A stretch of 34,504 nucleotides of DNA from an uncultured beta proteobacterium. Lineage in GTDB: Bacteria; Pseudomonadota; Gammaproteobacteria; Burkholderiales; Burkholderiaceae. Made by a program: the position numbers and the translations under genes. Where the stretch lies: the NCBI GenBank assembly GCA_903892315.1, contig CAITHY010000113.1, positions 1 through 34,504 of the forward strand, written 5' to 3'. The notes below the pieces were generated by a model. It made no database searches and had not been told where the DNA came from. It was given only the letters and a program-made list of their open reading frames with translations. Shown here one piece after another: positions 15,003-22,719 of the stretch (position 1 is the first letter of the stretch; the number at the start of each line of letters is the position of its first letter).

Positions 15003-17981
15003 ATGAGTCTGACTCGTAAATCCAATACCCCACAAAGCAGTCGCTCCACATCGCGTCTCATTGGTAGTTTGTCACGCGGTTTAAAGGCTGCTGTACCAAC
15101 GATGGATCGCCGCACATTCTTAAAGCGTTCAGGCGTAGGAGTGGGTGCTGGTATCGCTGCTAGTCAATTGAGCTTTGTTCAAAAAGCATCTGCTGAGCAA
15201 AGTAAGGCAATGCTAGATGGCAAAGGGAAGATTGAAGTCAAGAGATCCATTTGTACGCACTGTTCCGTAGGCTGCGCAGTAGATGCGACTGTTGAGAATG
15301 GCGTGTGGGTTCGTCAAAACCCAGTATTTGATTCCCCAATTAATATGGGTGCCCACTGTGCTAAAGGCGCTGCCTTACGCGAGCACGGACATGGTGATTA
15401 CCGTTTGCGTTACCCAATGAAGTTGGTTGATGGAAAGTACCAACGTATTTCCTGGGATCAAGCCTTAACTGAAATTACCGCTCAGATGAAGGATATTCGC
15501 CAGAAGTATTCTCCGGATGCGATGTTCTTCATCGGCTCCTCAAAGCATAATAATGAACAGTCCTACTTACTCCGTAAGTGGGTCTCTTTCTTTGGCACAA
15601 ACAATACAGACCATCAAGCTCGTATTTGTCACTCTACAACAGTAGCCGGTGTTGCAAACACCTGGGGCTATGGTGCGATGACCAATAGCTACAACGATAT
15701 GATGAATGCCAAGGCTGCTTTGTACATTGGCTCAAATGCTGCCGAGGCACATCCGGTCTCAATGTTGATGCTGTTGCATGCAAAAGAGAATGGTTGCAAG
15801 GTAGTTGTGGTTGATCCGCGCTACACACGTACTGCTGCCAAGTCAGACCAATACATCCGCATTCGTTCTGGTACTGATATTCCTTTCTTGTTCGGCATGC
15901 TATATCACATCTTTAAAAATGGCTGGGAAGATAAGAAGTACATCAACGACCGTGTTTATGGCATGGAAGAGATTCGTAAAGAAGTAATGGAAAAGTGGAC
16001 TCCTGCTGCGGTTGAGGAGGCTTGTGGTGTGCCTGAGGATCAGGTTTACCAAGCTGCTAAAACCATGGCAATGAATCGTCCTAGTACCGTTGTTTGGTGT
16101 ATGGGTCAAACCCAACACACGATCGGTAATGCGATTGTGCGTGCTTCCTGCATCTTGCAATTAGCCTTGGGCAACATTGGTAAATCGGGTGGCGGCACTA
16201 ATATTTTCCGCGGTCACGATAATGTGCAAGGCGCAACTGACGTTGGTCCTAATCCAGACTCATTGCCTGGCTACTATGGCTTGGCTGCTGGCTCATGGAA
16301 ACACTTCTCAACTGTTTGGGGTGTCGACTACGAGTGGATTAAAGGTCGTTACGCGCCTGACATGATGGAAAAATCAGGCACTACTGTGTCTCGTTGGGTT
16401 GATGCTGTTCTCGAGAAGAACGACATGATTGACCAGCAGACTAACGTCAAAGGCTTGTTCTTCTGGGGGCATGCCCCTAACTCGCAAACTCGCGGCCTCG
16501 ATATGAAGCGTGCGATGGATAAGTTGGATCTCTTGGTGGTGGTAGATCCGTATCCAAGTGCTACCGCTGCAATGGCTGCAATGCCTGCCGCAGAAGGTCA
16601 AGCAGTGAATAAAAATCGCAATGTGTATTTATTGCCTGCTGCAACGCAGTTTGAGACCTGTGGATCTGCTACAGCATCGAATCGTTCTTTGCAGTGGCGC
16701 GAGAAGGTAATCGACCCATTGTTTGAGTCTGTTCCTGACCACGTGATCATGCAGGCATTTGCTGATCGCTTAGGTTTTGGCGAAGAGTTGTCTAAGAACT
16801 ACAAAATGCTCAGCTCTAAATTTGCTGGTAAGCAATGGAAAGAGCCGCAGATTGAAGACATCCTGCGTGAGATTAATCGTTCATGCTGGACTATTGGCTA
16901 TACCGGCCAAACTCCTGAGCGTCTCAAGGCTCATATGAGAATGGTGGCAACTTTTGATCCGAAGACCTTGAAGTCTCGCGGTGCTGTTGATCCGGTTACT
17001 GGCTATGACACCACTGGTGACTACTATGGCTTGCCTTGGCCTTGCTACGGTACAGCAGCAATCAAGCATCCGGGCTCACCAAACCTCTATGACACTAGCA
17101 AGAGCGTTATGGAGGGCGGTGGTAACTTCCGCGCCAACTTCGGTGTTGAGCGTGAAGGTGTTAGCTTGCTCGCTGCAGATGGATCTCACTCTAAGGGTGC
17201 TGCAATTACTACTGGCTACCCAGAGTTTGATCACGTGCTCCTGAAGAAATTAGGTTGGTGGGATCAGTTAACTGACGACGAGAAAAAACTCGCCGAAGGC
17301 AAGAACTGGAAGACTGACTTGTCTGGTGGTATCCAGCGCGTTGTCATGAAGAACGGTTGCCATCCATTTGGTAACGCCAAAGCACGTGCAGTAGTATGGA
17401 ACTTCCCAGATGCTATTCCAACACACCGTGAGGCGCTCTACAGTACAAATGCGCCAATGATGCGCAAGTACCCAACTTCTGCTGATAAGAAGAATTTCTG
17501 GCGCTTGCCAACCCTCTACAAGACTGTTCAAGATCAAAATTTGAATCAGAAGTTATATGAGAAGTTCCCAATCATTCTGACCTCAGGTCGTTTGGTTGAG
17601 TACGAGGGTGGTGGTGACGAGACCCGTTCTAACCCATGGTTGGCAGAACTCCAACAAGAAAACTTTGTGGAGATTAATCCTCAGGCTGCAGCAGATCGCG
17701 GCATTAAGAACTGGGATTATGTTTGGGTGAAGTCGCCAACAGGTGCCAAGATCAAAGTGCGCGCATTGGTTACGGAGCGTGTTGATCAAGGAACCGCATT
17801 CGTACCATTCCACTTTGCTGGCTGGTGGCAGGGCGAGAACATTCGCAAGTACTACCCAGAGGGAGCTGCGCCGATAGTTCAGGGTGAGGCGGTTAATACT
17901 GCAACTACTTATGGTTATGACATGGTGACGATGATGCAAGAAACGAAAACCACAATGTGTCAAATCGAGAAATTTGCCTAA
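15003..17981 (+). CDS. fdhA: Formate dehydrogenase catalytic (alpha) subunit, Cys-type
   Basis: Periplasmic molybdenum/tungsten-bis-MGD formate dehydrogenase of 992 aa, oxidising formate to CO2. A Tat signal peptide carries DRRTFLKRSG (RR at 36-37) and a hydrophobic h-region ending near KASA (about 61-64). A [4Fe-4S] site follows at C84, C87, C91 and C119. The active-site ligand is Cys209 in RICHSTTVAG (codon TGT at 15627-15629) next to His210, so this is a cysteine rather than a selenocysteine enzyme. The C-terminal cofactor domain includes LTSGRLVEYEGGG and ETRSNPWL. The n-region before RR is unusually long (about 34 residues); an ATG at residue 34 (15102) is an alternative start. AGGGA precedes 15003. 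Downstream genes encode its electron-transfer partners. Confidence 0.96.
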   Translation: MSLTRKSNTPQSSRSTSRLIGSLSRGLKAAVPTMDRRTFLKRSGVGVGAGIAASQLSFVQKASAEQSKAMLDGKGKIEVKRSICTHCSVGCAVDATVENGVWVRQNPVFDSPINMGAHCAKGAALREHGHGDYRLRYPMKLVDGKYQRISWDQALTEITAQMKDIRQKYSPDAMFFIGSSKHNNEQSYLLRKWVSFFGTNNTDHQARICHSTTVAGVANTWGYGAMTNSYNDMMNAKAALYIGSNAAEAHPVSMLMLLHAKENGCKVVVVDPRYTRTAAKSDQYIRIRSGTDIPFLFGMLYHIFKNGWEDKKYINDRVYGMEEIRKEVMEKWTPAAVEEACGVPEDQVYQAAKTMAMNRPSTVVWCMGQTQHTIGNAIVRASCILQLALGNIGKSGGGTNIFRGHDNVQGATDVGPNPDSLPGYYGLAAGSWKHFSTVWGVDYEWIKGRYAPDMMEKSGTTVSRWVDAVLEKNDMIDQQTNVKGLFFWGHAPNSQTRGLDMKRAMDKLDLLVVVDPYPSATAAMAAMPAAEGQAVNKNRNVYLLPAATQFETCGSATASNRSLQWREKVIDPLFESVPDHVIMQAFADRLGFGEELSKNYKMLSSKFAGKQWKEPQIEDILREINRSCWTIGYTGQTPERLKAHMRMVATFDPKTLKSRGAVDPVTGYDTTGDYYGLPWPCYGTAAIKHPGSPNLYDTSKSVMEGGGNFRANFGVEREGVSLLAADGSHSKGAAITTGYPEFDHVLLKKLGWWDQLTDDEKKLAEGKNWKTDLSGGIQRVVMKNGCHPFGNAKARAVVWNFPDAIPTHREALYSTNAPMMRKYPTSADKKNFWRLPTLYKTVQDQNLNQKLYEKFPIILTSGRLVEYEGGGDETRSNPWLAELQQENFVEINPQAAADRGIKNWDYVWVKSPTGAKIKVRALVTERVDQGTAFVPFHFAGWWQGENIRKYYPEGAAPIVQGEAVNTATTYGYDMVTMMQETKTTMCQIEKFA

Positions 17982-18008
17982 GTCAAAAAATAAAGTCAGG
18001 AGAACACA

Positions 18009-18665
18009 ATGGCAAGAATGAAATTTATTTGCGACACAGAGCGATGCATTGAATGCAACGGTTGTGTCACAGCCTGTAAGAATGAAAACGAAGTGCCTTG
18101 GGGCGTTAACCGTCGTCGTGTTGTAACAGTGAATGACGGCATCATTGGCCAAGAAAAGTCTGTCTCAGTTGCTTGCATGCACTGTAGCGATGCTCCTTGT
18201 ATGGCCGTATGTCCGGTAGATTGCTTCTACCGTACGGATGAGGGTGTTGTACTGCACGATAAAGATATCTGTATCGGTTGCGGTTACTGCTCTTTTGCTT
18301 GCCCATTTGGTGCGCCACAGTTCCTCAGTAAGGGCGCCTTCGGCTCCCGTAGCAAAATGGATAAGTGCACATTCTGTAGCGGCGGTCCAGAAGAGAACGG
18401 TAGCGTTGCAGAGTTTGAAAAGTATGGTCGCAATCGTTTGGCGGAAGGTAAGTTACCGCTTTGCGCTGAAATGTGCTCCACCAAAGCCTTAATTGGCGGC
18501 GATAGTGATGTCATTAGCGGCATCTTTAATAATCGCGTTGCTACCCGTGAGAAGAATGGCAAGTACCCAGGATCTAAAGCCTTTGGTTGGAATACCGCTT
18601 ACGGTGGGCCAGACGCGCCGGCACCTACACCAACCCCTGCTGCAAAAATTCCAGGAGCTCAATAA
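18009..18665 (+). CDS. fdhB: Formate dehydrogenase iron-sulfur (beta) subunit
   Basis: Electron-transfer subunit of 218 aa carrying four [4Fe-4S] clusters from FdhA to the cytochrome b subunit. Cysteine groups in order: C8/C13/C16/C19/C23 region (DTERCIECNGCVTAC), CMHCSDAPCMAVCPVDC, CIGCGYCSFACPFG, and CTFC with LCAEMC further on. It has no signal peptide and should be exported in complex with FdhA by hitchhiking on its Tat signal. There is no C-terminal membrane helix like that of E. coli FdnH; instead a Pro/Ala-rich tail (PAPTPTPAAKIPGAQ). AGGAG lies 6 bases before the start. The stop overlaps the next ATG (TAATG). Confidence 0.95.
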   Translation: MARMKFICDTERCIECNGCVTACKNENEVPWGVNRRRVVTVNDGIIGQEKSVSVACMHCSDAPCMAVCPVDCFYRTDEGVVLHDKDICIGCGYCSFACPFGAPQFLSKGAFGSRSKMDKCTFCSGGPEENGSVAEFEKYGRNRLAEGKLPLCAEMCSTKALIGGDSDVISGIFNNRVATREKNGKYPGSKAFGWNTAYGGPDAPAPTPTPAAKIPGAQ

Positions 18666-18901
18666 TGAAAGTGAATTTCAAAACTCTCGGTTTGTGTTTT
18701 GCAGCAGTAGCTTTCTTGGGGGCCTGCTCCGAGCCTCCAGAAATTGCTCCTAAAGCTGCTAAACGTCCAGATGTTGCCCCTTATATGGGCGCCAATAATG
18801 GGTTTATGACTAAAAATTGGACGCCAGGTAACCAGGGTAGTTGGACCGAGTCGATTGATAAGCGCAATCAAAATCAAAACGAATACAGTCTCGTTAAGTG
18901 A
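18665..18901 (+). CDS. Small lipoprotein within the fdh operon, function unknown
   Basis: Protein of 78 aa with a lipoprotein signal peptide: lysine early, hydrophobic LGLCFAAVAFLGA and lipobox LGAC (acyl-Cys 21). The mature 58 residues are hydrophilic, with APKAAKRPDVAPYMGANNG and NWTPGNQGSWTESIDKRNQ. The start at 18665 overlaps the fdhB stop by one base, and the frame from 18587 is only an upstream extension inside fdhB. It ends 47 bases before the cytochrome b gene. The lipid anchor and operon position suggest a membrane-bound assembly or stabilising factor of the periplasmic FDH complex. No known domain is recognised. Confidence 0.8.
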   Translation: MKVNFKTLGLCFAAVAFLGACSEPPEIAPKAAKRPDVAPYMGANNGFMTKNWTPGNQGSWTESIDKRNQNQNEYSLVK

Positions 18902-18948
18902 TCAACTCAATAACAATAAATAAAACGAAAACGTTTAAGGACATGTGT

Positions 18949-20004
18949 ATGAAACGATCATTTTCTAAAGTTCTACGCACTTTGGTAGTGGCTGCTGGTT
19001 TGTCACTGACGATGGCAAGTGGAATCAGTTTCGCTGAGCGCGCGCCGATGTTGCCTTTGCCATCTGCTAGCGGGGTTGATATTCCTCCAACATCAGTCCC
19101 GGCAAATCCAAGCGCTTTGGCTAATGGAACTCAAGCTCAATCCCAGCCTGCCAATCCATCTATCTTCGTCATGCCTAATAGTGATCCGCAGAATTACGTC
19201 AGCATTCCGGATAAGCAGGCTGGTGTTCTGATCCAGAGATCTGGCCAAGCATGGCGTGTAATTCGTAATGGTGTTATCACCGTATATGGTGGTTGGTTAT
19301 TGGCAATTGCATTCTTCGGAATCGTTGCGGTTTATACCCTCAAGGGTTCTGTCAAGCTACATGAGCCTATGTCTGGCGTCATGATTAAGCGCTTTAGCGG
19401 TTTTGACAGGGCCATCCATTGGATAATGGCTTTTAGTTTCCTGGCCTTAGCGTTTACTGGTTTGATGATTTTGTATGGCAAGTATTTTGCAATGCCTTTG
19501 ATGGGTGGAGCGGCTTATGGCTCATTCCTGTTTGTTTGTAAAAACATCCATAATTTCTCTGGCCCGTTGTTTACGCTGAGTATTGTTATTTTCTTCATTC
19601 TCTTTGTTGGAAAAAATATTCCTGAAAAGGGAGACCTTAATTGGCTGTTAACTTTTGGCGGAATGTTTAGCGGTAAACATGTACCAGCCGGCTTTTTTAA
19701 TATGGGTGAGAAGTTTTGGTTCTGGTTCGGCATGACATTCTTGGGTCTGTTGATTTCAGCTTCAGGATTTGTGCTCGACATGATCGTACCGTTTATGCAG
19801 ATTGATTACCTGCGCGGCACAATGCAGATTGCCAACATCATTCACAGCAGCGCTGCCATTTTGATGACAACCATGGCTATGGGGCACATCTATATCGGCA
19901 CCATTGGAATGCAAGGCTCAATCGATGGTATGAAGACTGGCTATGTTGATGCTACTTGGGCCAAAGAGCACCATGAGCTCTGGTATGACAAGTTAAATAA
20001 ATAA
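18949..20004 (+). CDS. Formate dehydrogenase cytochrome b (gamma) subunit
   Basis: Inner-membrane diheme cytochrome b subunit of 351 aa that passes electrons from FdhB to quinone. The ATG at 18949 is chosen because AAGGA (18937-18941) sits 7 bases before it. The ATG at 18943 is too close to that site and the one at 18898 overlaps the lipoprotein gene. The N-terminus is a signal peptide (KVLRTLVVAAGLSLTMASG, cleavage near SFA). A Pro/Ala-rich periplasmic stretch of about 75 residues follows, then a first TM helix and a FdnI-like four-helix core with candidate heme ligands in FDRAIHWIM, NIHNFSG, IIHSSAAI and GHIYIG. The signal peptide plus extension makes it longer than E. coli FdnI. Confidence 0.92.
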   Translation: MKRSFSKVLRTLVVAAGLSLTMASGISFAERAPMLPLPSASGVDIPPTSVPANPSALANGTQAQSQPANPSIFVMPNSDPQNYVSIPDKQAGVLIQRSGQAWRVIRNGVITVYGGWLLAIAFFGIVAVYTLKGSVKLHEPMSGVMIKRFSGFDRAIHWIMAFSFLALAFTGLMILYGKYFAMPLMGGAAYGSFLFVCKNIHNFSGPLFTLSIVIFFILFVGKNIPEKGDLNWLLTFGGMFSGKHVPAGFFNMGEKFWFWFGMTFLGLLISASGFVLDMIVPFMQIDYLRGTMQIANIIHSSAAILMTTMAMGHIYIGTIGMQGSIDGMKTGYVDATWAKEHHELWYDKLNK

Positions 20005-20013
20005 GGACGAGCC

Positions 20014-20304
20014 ATGAAAAAAATCATCGCTTTTACATTCTGTGCGTTTGCCTCTACCGCAGCTTTTGCAACTCTTCCACCCCTATCGCCAGAAGCTCAG
20101 GCAGCGGCGGATTTAGCTAAAGCTAAAACTGCTTACGGCGATAAAGTGAGTGCCTATCAGTTATGTCAGGCGCAAAATCGGGTTGCTGATCGTTTTAAAG
20201 TGGCTGGGACTGCAGCGCCAGCTGCATGTGTGGCTCCGCCACCATTTGTTCCACCAGTTGCTGCTGCTGCTCCCGCAGCCCCATCAACACCTGCTGCCAA
20301 GTAA
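20014..20304 (+). CDS. Small exported protein at the end of the fdh operon, function unknown
   Basis: Protein of 96 aa with a clear Sec signal peptide (MKKIIAFTFCAFASTAAFA, cleavage after residue 19). The mature part is about 77 residues: an Ala-rich helix (AQAAADLAKAKTAYGDKVSAYQ), two cysteines (C51, C72) that could form a disulfide, and a Pro/Ala tail resembling a periplasm-spanning or disordered linker. AAGGAC lies upstream and the gene begins 9 bases after the cytochrome b stop. There is no CXXCH heme site. It ends directly against the convergent tupC stop with no gap. I do not recognise a family. Possible roles are assembly or stabilisation of periplasmic FDH. Confidence 0.78.
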   Translation: MKKIIAFTFCAFASTAAFATLPPLSPEAQAAADLAKAKTAYGDKVSAYQLCQAQNRVADRFKVAGTAAPAACVAPPPFVPPVAAAAPAAPSTPAAK

Positions 20305-21012
20305 TTAGTCGGCTAGCAACTCTTGCTGTAAGTAGCGTTTAGCTGCTGGTGTTTGAGGATTGCTAAAGAAGGGGCCTACGGGCCCCTTTTCTTTTATTTC
20401 CCCTTGGTCAATGAAGATAATGTGCTCAGCCAGTCTTTGTACTTGGGCAAGTTGATGGGATGAAAAAATTACCTCTGCTCCCTGTCGATCAAATTGACGG
20501 ATCAACTCTTCAACTTGTTCAGTAGTCTTAGGGTCGAGATTAGCAGTCGGCTCATCCAGTAAAACCAAATTGGGTTTTTGAAGAATAGCTCTTCCAAGAC
20601 AAAGCTTTTGTCTTTCACCTGCGGATAATTTATGCGCTGGGCTGTTGGCTAGCTCGCTTAAACCTACTTGCTCAATCACGCGGTCTATATCAGCATTCTC
20701 AATGGATCCATCCGCATCACAAACCATTGCAATATTGGTTTTAGCTGATGCTTTGATCATCGGCGTGTGATGCAAAACCAAAGCCGTTTTTGTTTTAAAC
20801 GAGTAACTCACCGTTCCGCTATCTGGTTTAACAAGTCCATCTAGAATTTTCAGAAGAGTTGTTTTGCCAGCGCCATTAGGGCCAATACAGGCGGTAATTC
20901 TGTCTGCTGGAATGAGGGTGTGCGGGATATTCAGAATGGTTCTGCCATTGCTTTTGACAATGATGTCTTTGAGCTCAATGAATTTTTCAAAATTTTCCAT
21001 TGCATTAACCAT
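20305..21012 (-). CDS. tupC: ABC transporter ATPase, tungstate/molybdate type (TupC-like)
   Basis: ATP-binding subunit of 235 aa energising a tungstate (or molybdate/oxyanion) importer. Walker A GPNGAGKTT, signature LSAGERQKLCLGRA, Walker B LVLLDEPTANLD and the H-loop SSHQ are all present. The start at 21012 overlaps the permease stop, and GGAG (minus strand, 21020-21023) sits 7 bases before it. A longer frame from 21090 runs through tupB, and ATG 21000 is the alternative. The substrate assignment rests on the TupB-type permease and on position beside a Mo/W formate dehydrogenase. No substrate-binding protein gene is adjacent. Its 3' coding end contains the fdh operon terminator on the opposite strand. 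Confidence 0.82.
   Translation of the reverse strand: MVNAMENFEKFIELKDIIVKSNGRTILNIPHTLIPADRITACIGPNGAGKTTLLKILDGLVKPDSGTVSYSFKTKTALVLHHTPMIKASAKTNIAMVCDADGSIENADIDRVIEQVGLSELANSPAHKLSAGERQKLCLGRAILQKPNLVLLDEPTANLDPKTTEQVEELIRQFDRQGAEVIFSSHQLAQVQRLAEHIIFIDQGEIKEKGPVGPFFSNPQTPAAKRYLQQELLAD
20366..20399 (+). terminator. Intrinsic terminator of the fdh operon, inside tupC
   Basis: Plus-strand stem AAGGGGCC (20369-20376), loop TACG, stem GGCCCCTT (20381-20388), followed by a T-rich run TTTTCTTTTATTT (20387-20399). The C-TACG-G loop belongs to the very stable UNCG tetraloop class. The hairpin lies 62 bases after the last fdh gene and is coding sequence for the C-terminal KGPVGPFF of TupC on the other strand. 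Confidence 0.85.
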
Positions 21013-21700
21013 AGCGGTACTCCGCAATTTGGCGAACTGCAAAGGTAAATAAATTGGCCAGCAGAACAATGGTAAGCAAGACGATGCCAAGGGCGAGGGC
21101 TAAAGGCAGATCACCTTTACTAGTCTCCAGCGCAATCGCAGTTGTCATGGTTCTGGTGGAATGATCAATATTGCCGCCAACAATCATGACCGCTCCAACC
21201 TCAGATATCGCTCTAGCCAAGCCGGCAAGCACGGCAATGGTCAGTGAGAACCGGCAATCCCATATCAACCACTTAAAGCGAGAAAGGGGTGGCAATTTGA
21301 GGCTCAGAAAGGAATCGCGGTGTATTTTCCAGGCGTCCTCTAATATTTGACGACTGAGAGCGGCTATCAAAGGCGTTGTGAGTAATGTTTGAGCCACAAT
21401 CATGCCCTTAACAGTGAATAGCCAGCCCCAGAAGCCAAGAGGCCCTGTACGTGACAGCATCAGGTATACCAAGACGCCAACAATGACTGTAGGGACCCCC
21501 ATGAGGGTATTTAAGGTCACAATGATGATCTTTTTACCTGCAAAACGTTCTGTTGCTAGCAGGGCTCCTATCGGCAGGCCCAGGAGAGTTCCAATCAGAA
21601 GGGCCGTAAGGCTGACCTGCAGGGAGACCCAGATGATCCCCAGTGCGCCACCATCTAGGTGGGCGAGCAAGGAAAAGGCGTCTTGAAAAGCTTTTAACAT
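21005..21700 (-). CDS. tupB: ABC transporter permease, tungstate type (TupB-like)
   Basis: Inner-membrane permease of 231 aa with about five to six TM helices. The cytoplasmic EAA-type loop is AGLARAISEVGAVMIVGGNI, and the characteristic TupB ending is TTAIALETSKGDLPLALALG. Other family features are the N-terminal GIIWVSLQVSLTALLIG and TLMGVPTVIVGVLVYLMLS. It overlaps tupC by a few bases and is the first gene of a two-gene minus-strand operon; the gene upstream is divergent. A complete Tup system normally has a binding protein TupA, which is not next to it here. Phosphate or molybdate permeases are the alternatives. Confidence 0.82.
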   Translation of the reverse strand: MLKAFQDAFSLLAHLDGGALGIIWVSLQVSLTALLIGTLLGLPIGALLATERFAGKKIIIVTLNTLMGVPTVIVGVLVYLMLSRTGPLGFWGWLFTVKGMIVAQTLLTTPLIAALSRQILEDAWKIHRDSFLSLKLPPLSRFKWLIWDCRFSLTIAVLAGLARAISEVGAVMIVGGNIDHSTRTMTTAIALETSKGDLPLALALGIVLLTIVLLANLFTFAVRQIAEYRYG

Positions 21701-21766
21701 GCGCCTGATTCTATCAAGGCAATGGCAAAATGACTGTAATGAGATTGATTCCCCTATTTTTGACCT

Positions 21767-21967
21767 ATGGCTGAAGTAGTTTGCCTCTGTAATGAGGTCC
21801 TCGACGTGGATTTACGCGAATATTTGGATGCTCACCCAATAGACTCGATTGATGAGTTGCGGGAGCAGGCATCTATTTGCAATAAATGTATGCAGTGTCA
21901 AGAATTAGTCGAAGGCGAAATCTACTTGGCGCGCGTTCGACGCCAACGTGCTGCGGGTCAGTTTTAA
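21767..21967 (+). CDS. BFD-like [2Fe-2S]-binding protein
   Basis: Small protein of 66 aa with the arrangement of a BFD-type [2Fe-2S] domain: CLC at C6/C8, then after about 30 residues CNKCMQC (C38, C41, C44), in a short helix-turn frame. Related domains occur in bacterioferritin-associated ferredoxin and in NirB/NasB. It diverges from tupB (66-base gap). Its stop overlaps the start of the EEP hydrolase gene (TAATG), so translation is coupled. No bacterioferritin gene is in view. The ribosome-binding site is weak. The function is unproven; an electron-transfer or iron-sensing role is possible. Confidence 0.8.
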   Translation: MAEVVCLCNEVLDVDLREYLDAHPIDSIDELREQASICNKCMQCQELVEGEIYLARVRRQRAAGQF

Positions 21968-22719
21968 TGAGCACCAATAAAGCGACCCGTTTCACAGTAC
22001 TGAGTATGAATGTCCACAAGGGGGTATCTCCTTTGTATCGTTACTCCACAATTTACCAGTTGCGTGAAAAAATGCGCAGCCACCATCCAGACCTTCTATT
22101 CTTGCAGGAGTTGCAACAGGAACATCGAGGTAGAGTGCGTCGCTTTAGTCAATGGCCGCTAACAGAGTTGACGAACTTCCTTTCGGAAGATTTTTGGCAT
22201 GATTGGCATTATGGGAAGAACGTAGAGTATCGCGATGGACATCATGGCAATGCCATCTTCTCTAAGCATCCGCAGCAAAAAGGAAATAACTACGATATTT
22301 CAGCGTATCGCTTTGAGAGTCGCGGCCTACTTCACAGCGTTACAAGATTGGAGGGGATGGATCAACCTATTCATTGTTTCTGTGTGCATTTGGCGCTTTT
22401 TGAGCGGGGCAGGGAGCGGCAGTTAGAAGCCATCATTAGGCATATCCAGGATTTAACTCAAAATGGACCCACGATCGTGGCGGGAGACTTCAATGATTGG
22501 CGCAATCGTGTGAGCGCCCCCATGAAGGCTGCTGGCTTTGATGAGGTATTTGAATTGCTGACTGGATCTCCAGCAAAAACATTCCCCAGCGTGAAACCAT
22601 TGCTTCCGATGGATAGAATTTATGTTCGAGGAATAAAAGTACATTCAGCAGACATTTTGCATGAATGGTTAAAGCTATCAGACCACCTAGGTATTACCGC
22701 TGAATTGGAGCTTGAATGA
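21967..22719 (+). CDS. Endonuclease/exonuclease/phosphatase (EEP) family hydrolase
   Basis: Metal-dependent hydrolase of 250 aa of the EEP superfamily, whose members cut DNA, phosphoinositides or sphingomyelin. Motifs in order: SMNVHKG (Asn near the N-terminus), LLFLQELQQ (metal-binding Glu), GNAIFSKH, FCVHLALF, VAGDFNDWRN (Asp/Asn pair) and SDHLGITAEL (catalytic Asp-His). There is no signal peptide. The start at 21967 overlaps the BFD stop, and its stop overlaps the cls start (ATGA). The pairing of an EEP protein with a cardiolipin synthase resembles E. coli ybhP-clsB, so a phospholipid-related role is as likely as nuclease activity. Confidence 0.85.
   Translation: MSTNKATRFTVLSMNVHKGVSPLYRYSTIYQLREKMRSHHPDLLFLQELQQEHRGRVRRFSQWPLTELTNFLSEDFWHDWHYGKNVEYRDGHHGNAIFSKHPQQKGNNYDISAYRFESRGLLHSVTRLEGMDQPIHCFCVHLALFERGRERQLEAIIRHIQDLTQNGPTIVAGDFNDWRNRVSAPMKAAGFDEVFELLTGSPAKTFPSVKPLLPMDRIYVRGIKVHSADILHEWLKLSDHLGITAELELE

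Noticed and set aside
15621..15635. Possible selenocysteine active site in FdhA
   Set aside because: The active-site codon is TGT (Cys), not TGA, and the frame is open throughout; no SECIS is needed.
17583..18152. Long minus-strand open frame opposite the end of fdhA and start of fdhB
   Set aside because: It is fully antisense to two strongly supported genes, has no recognisable domain and no ribosome-binding site; it reflects codon bias of fdhA/fdhB.
21701..21766. Molybdenum cofactor riboswitch or ModE site before tupB
   Set aside because: The 66-base gap is too short for the riboswitch and shows no convincing ModE-like palindrome.
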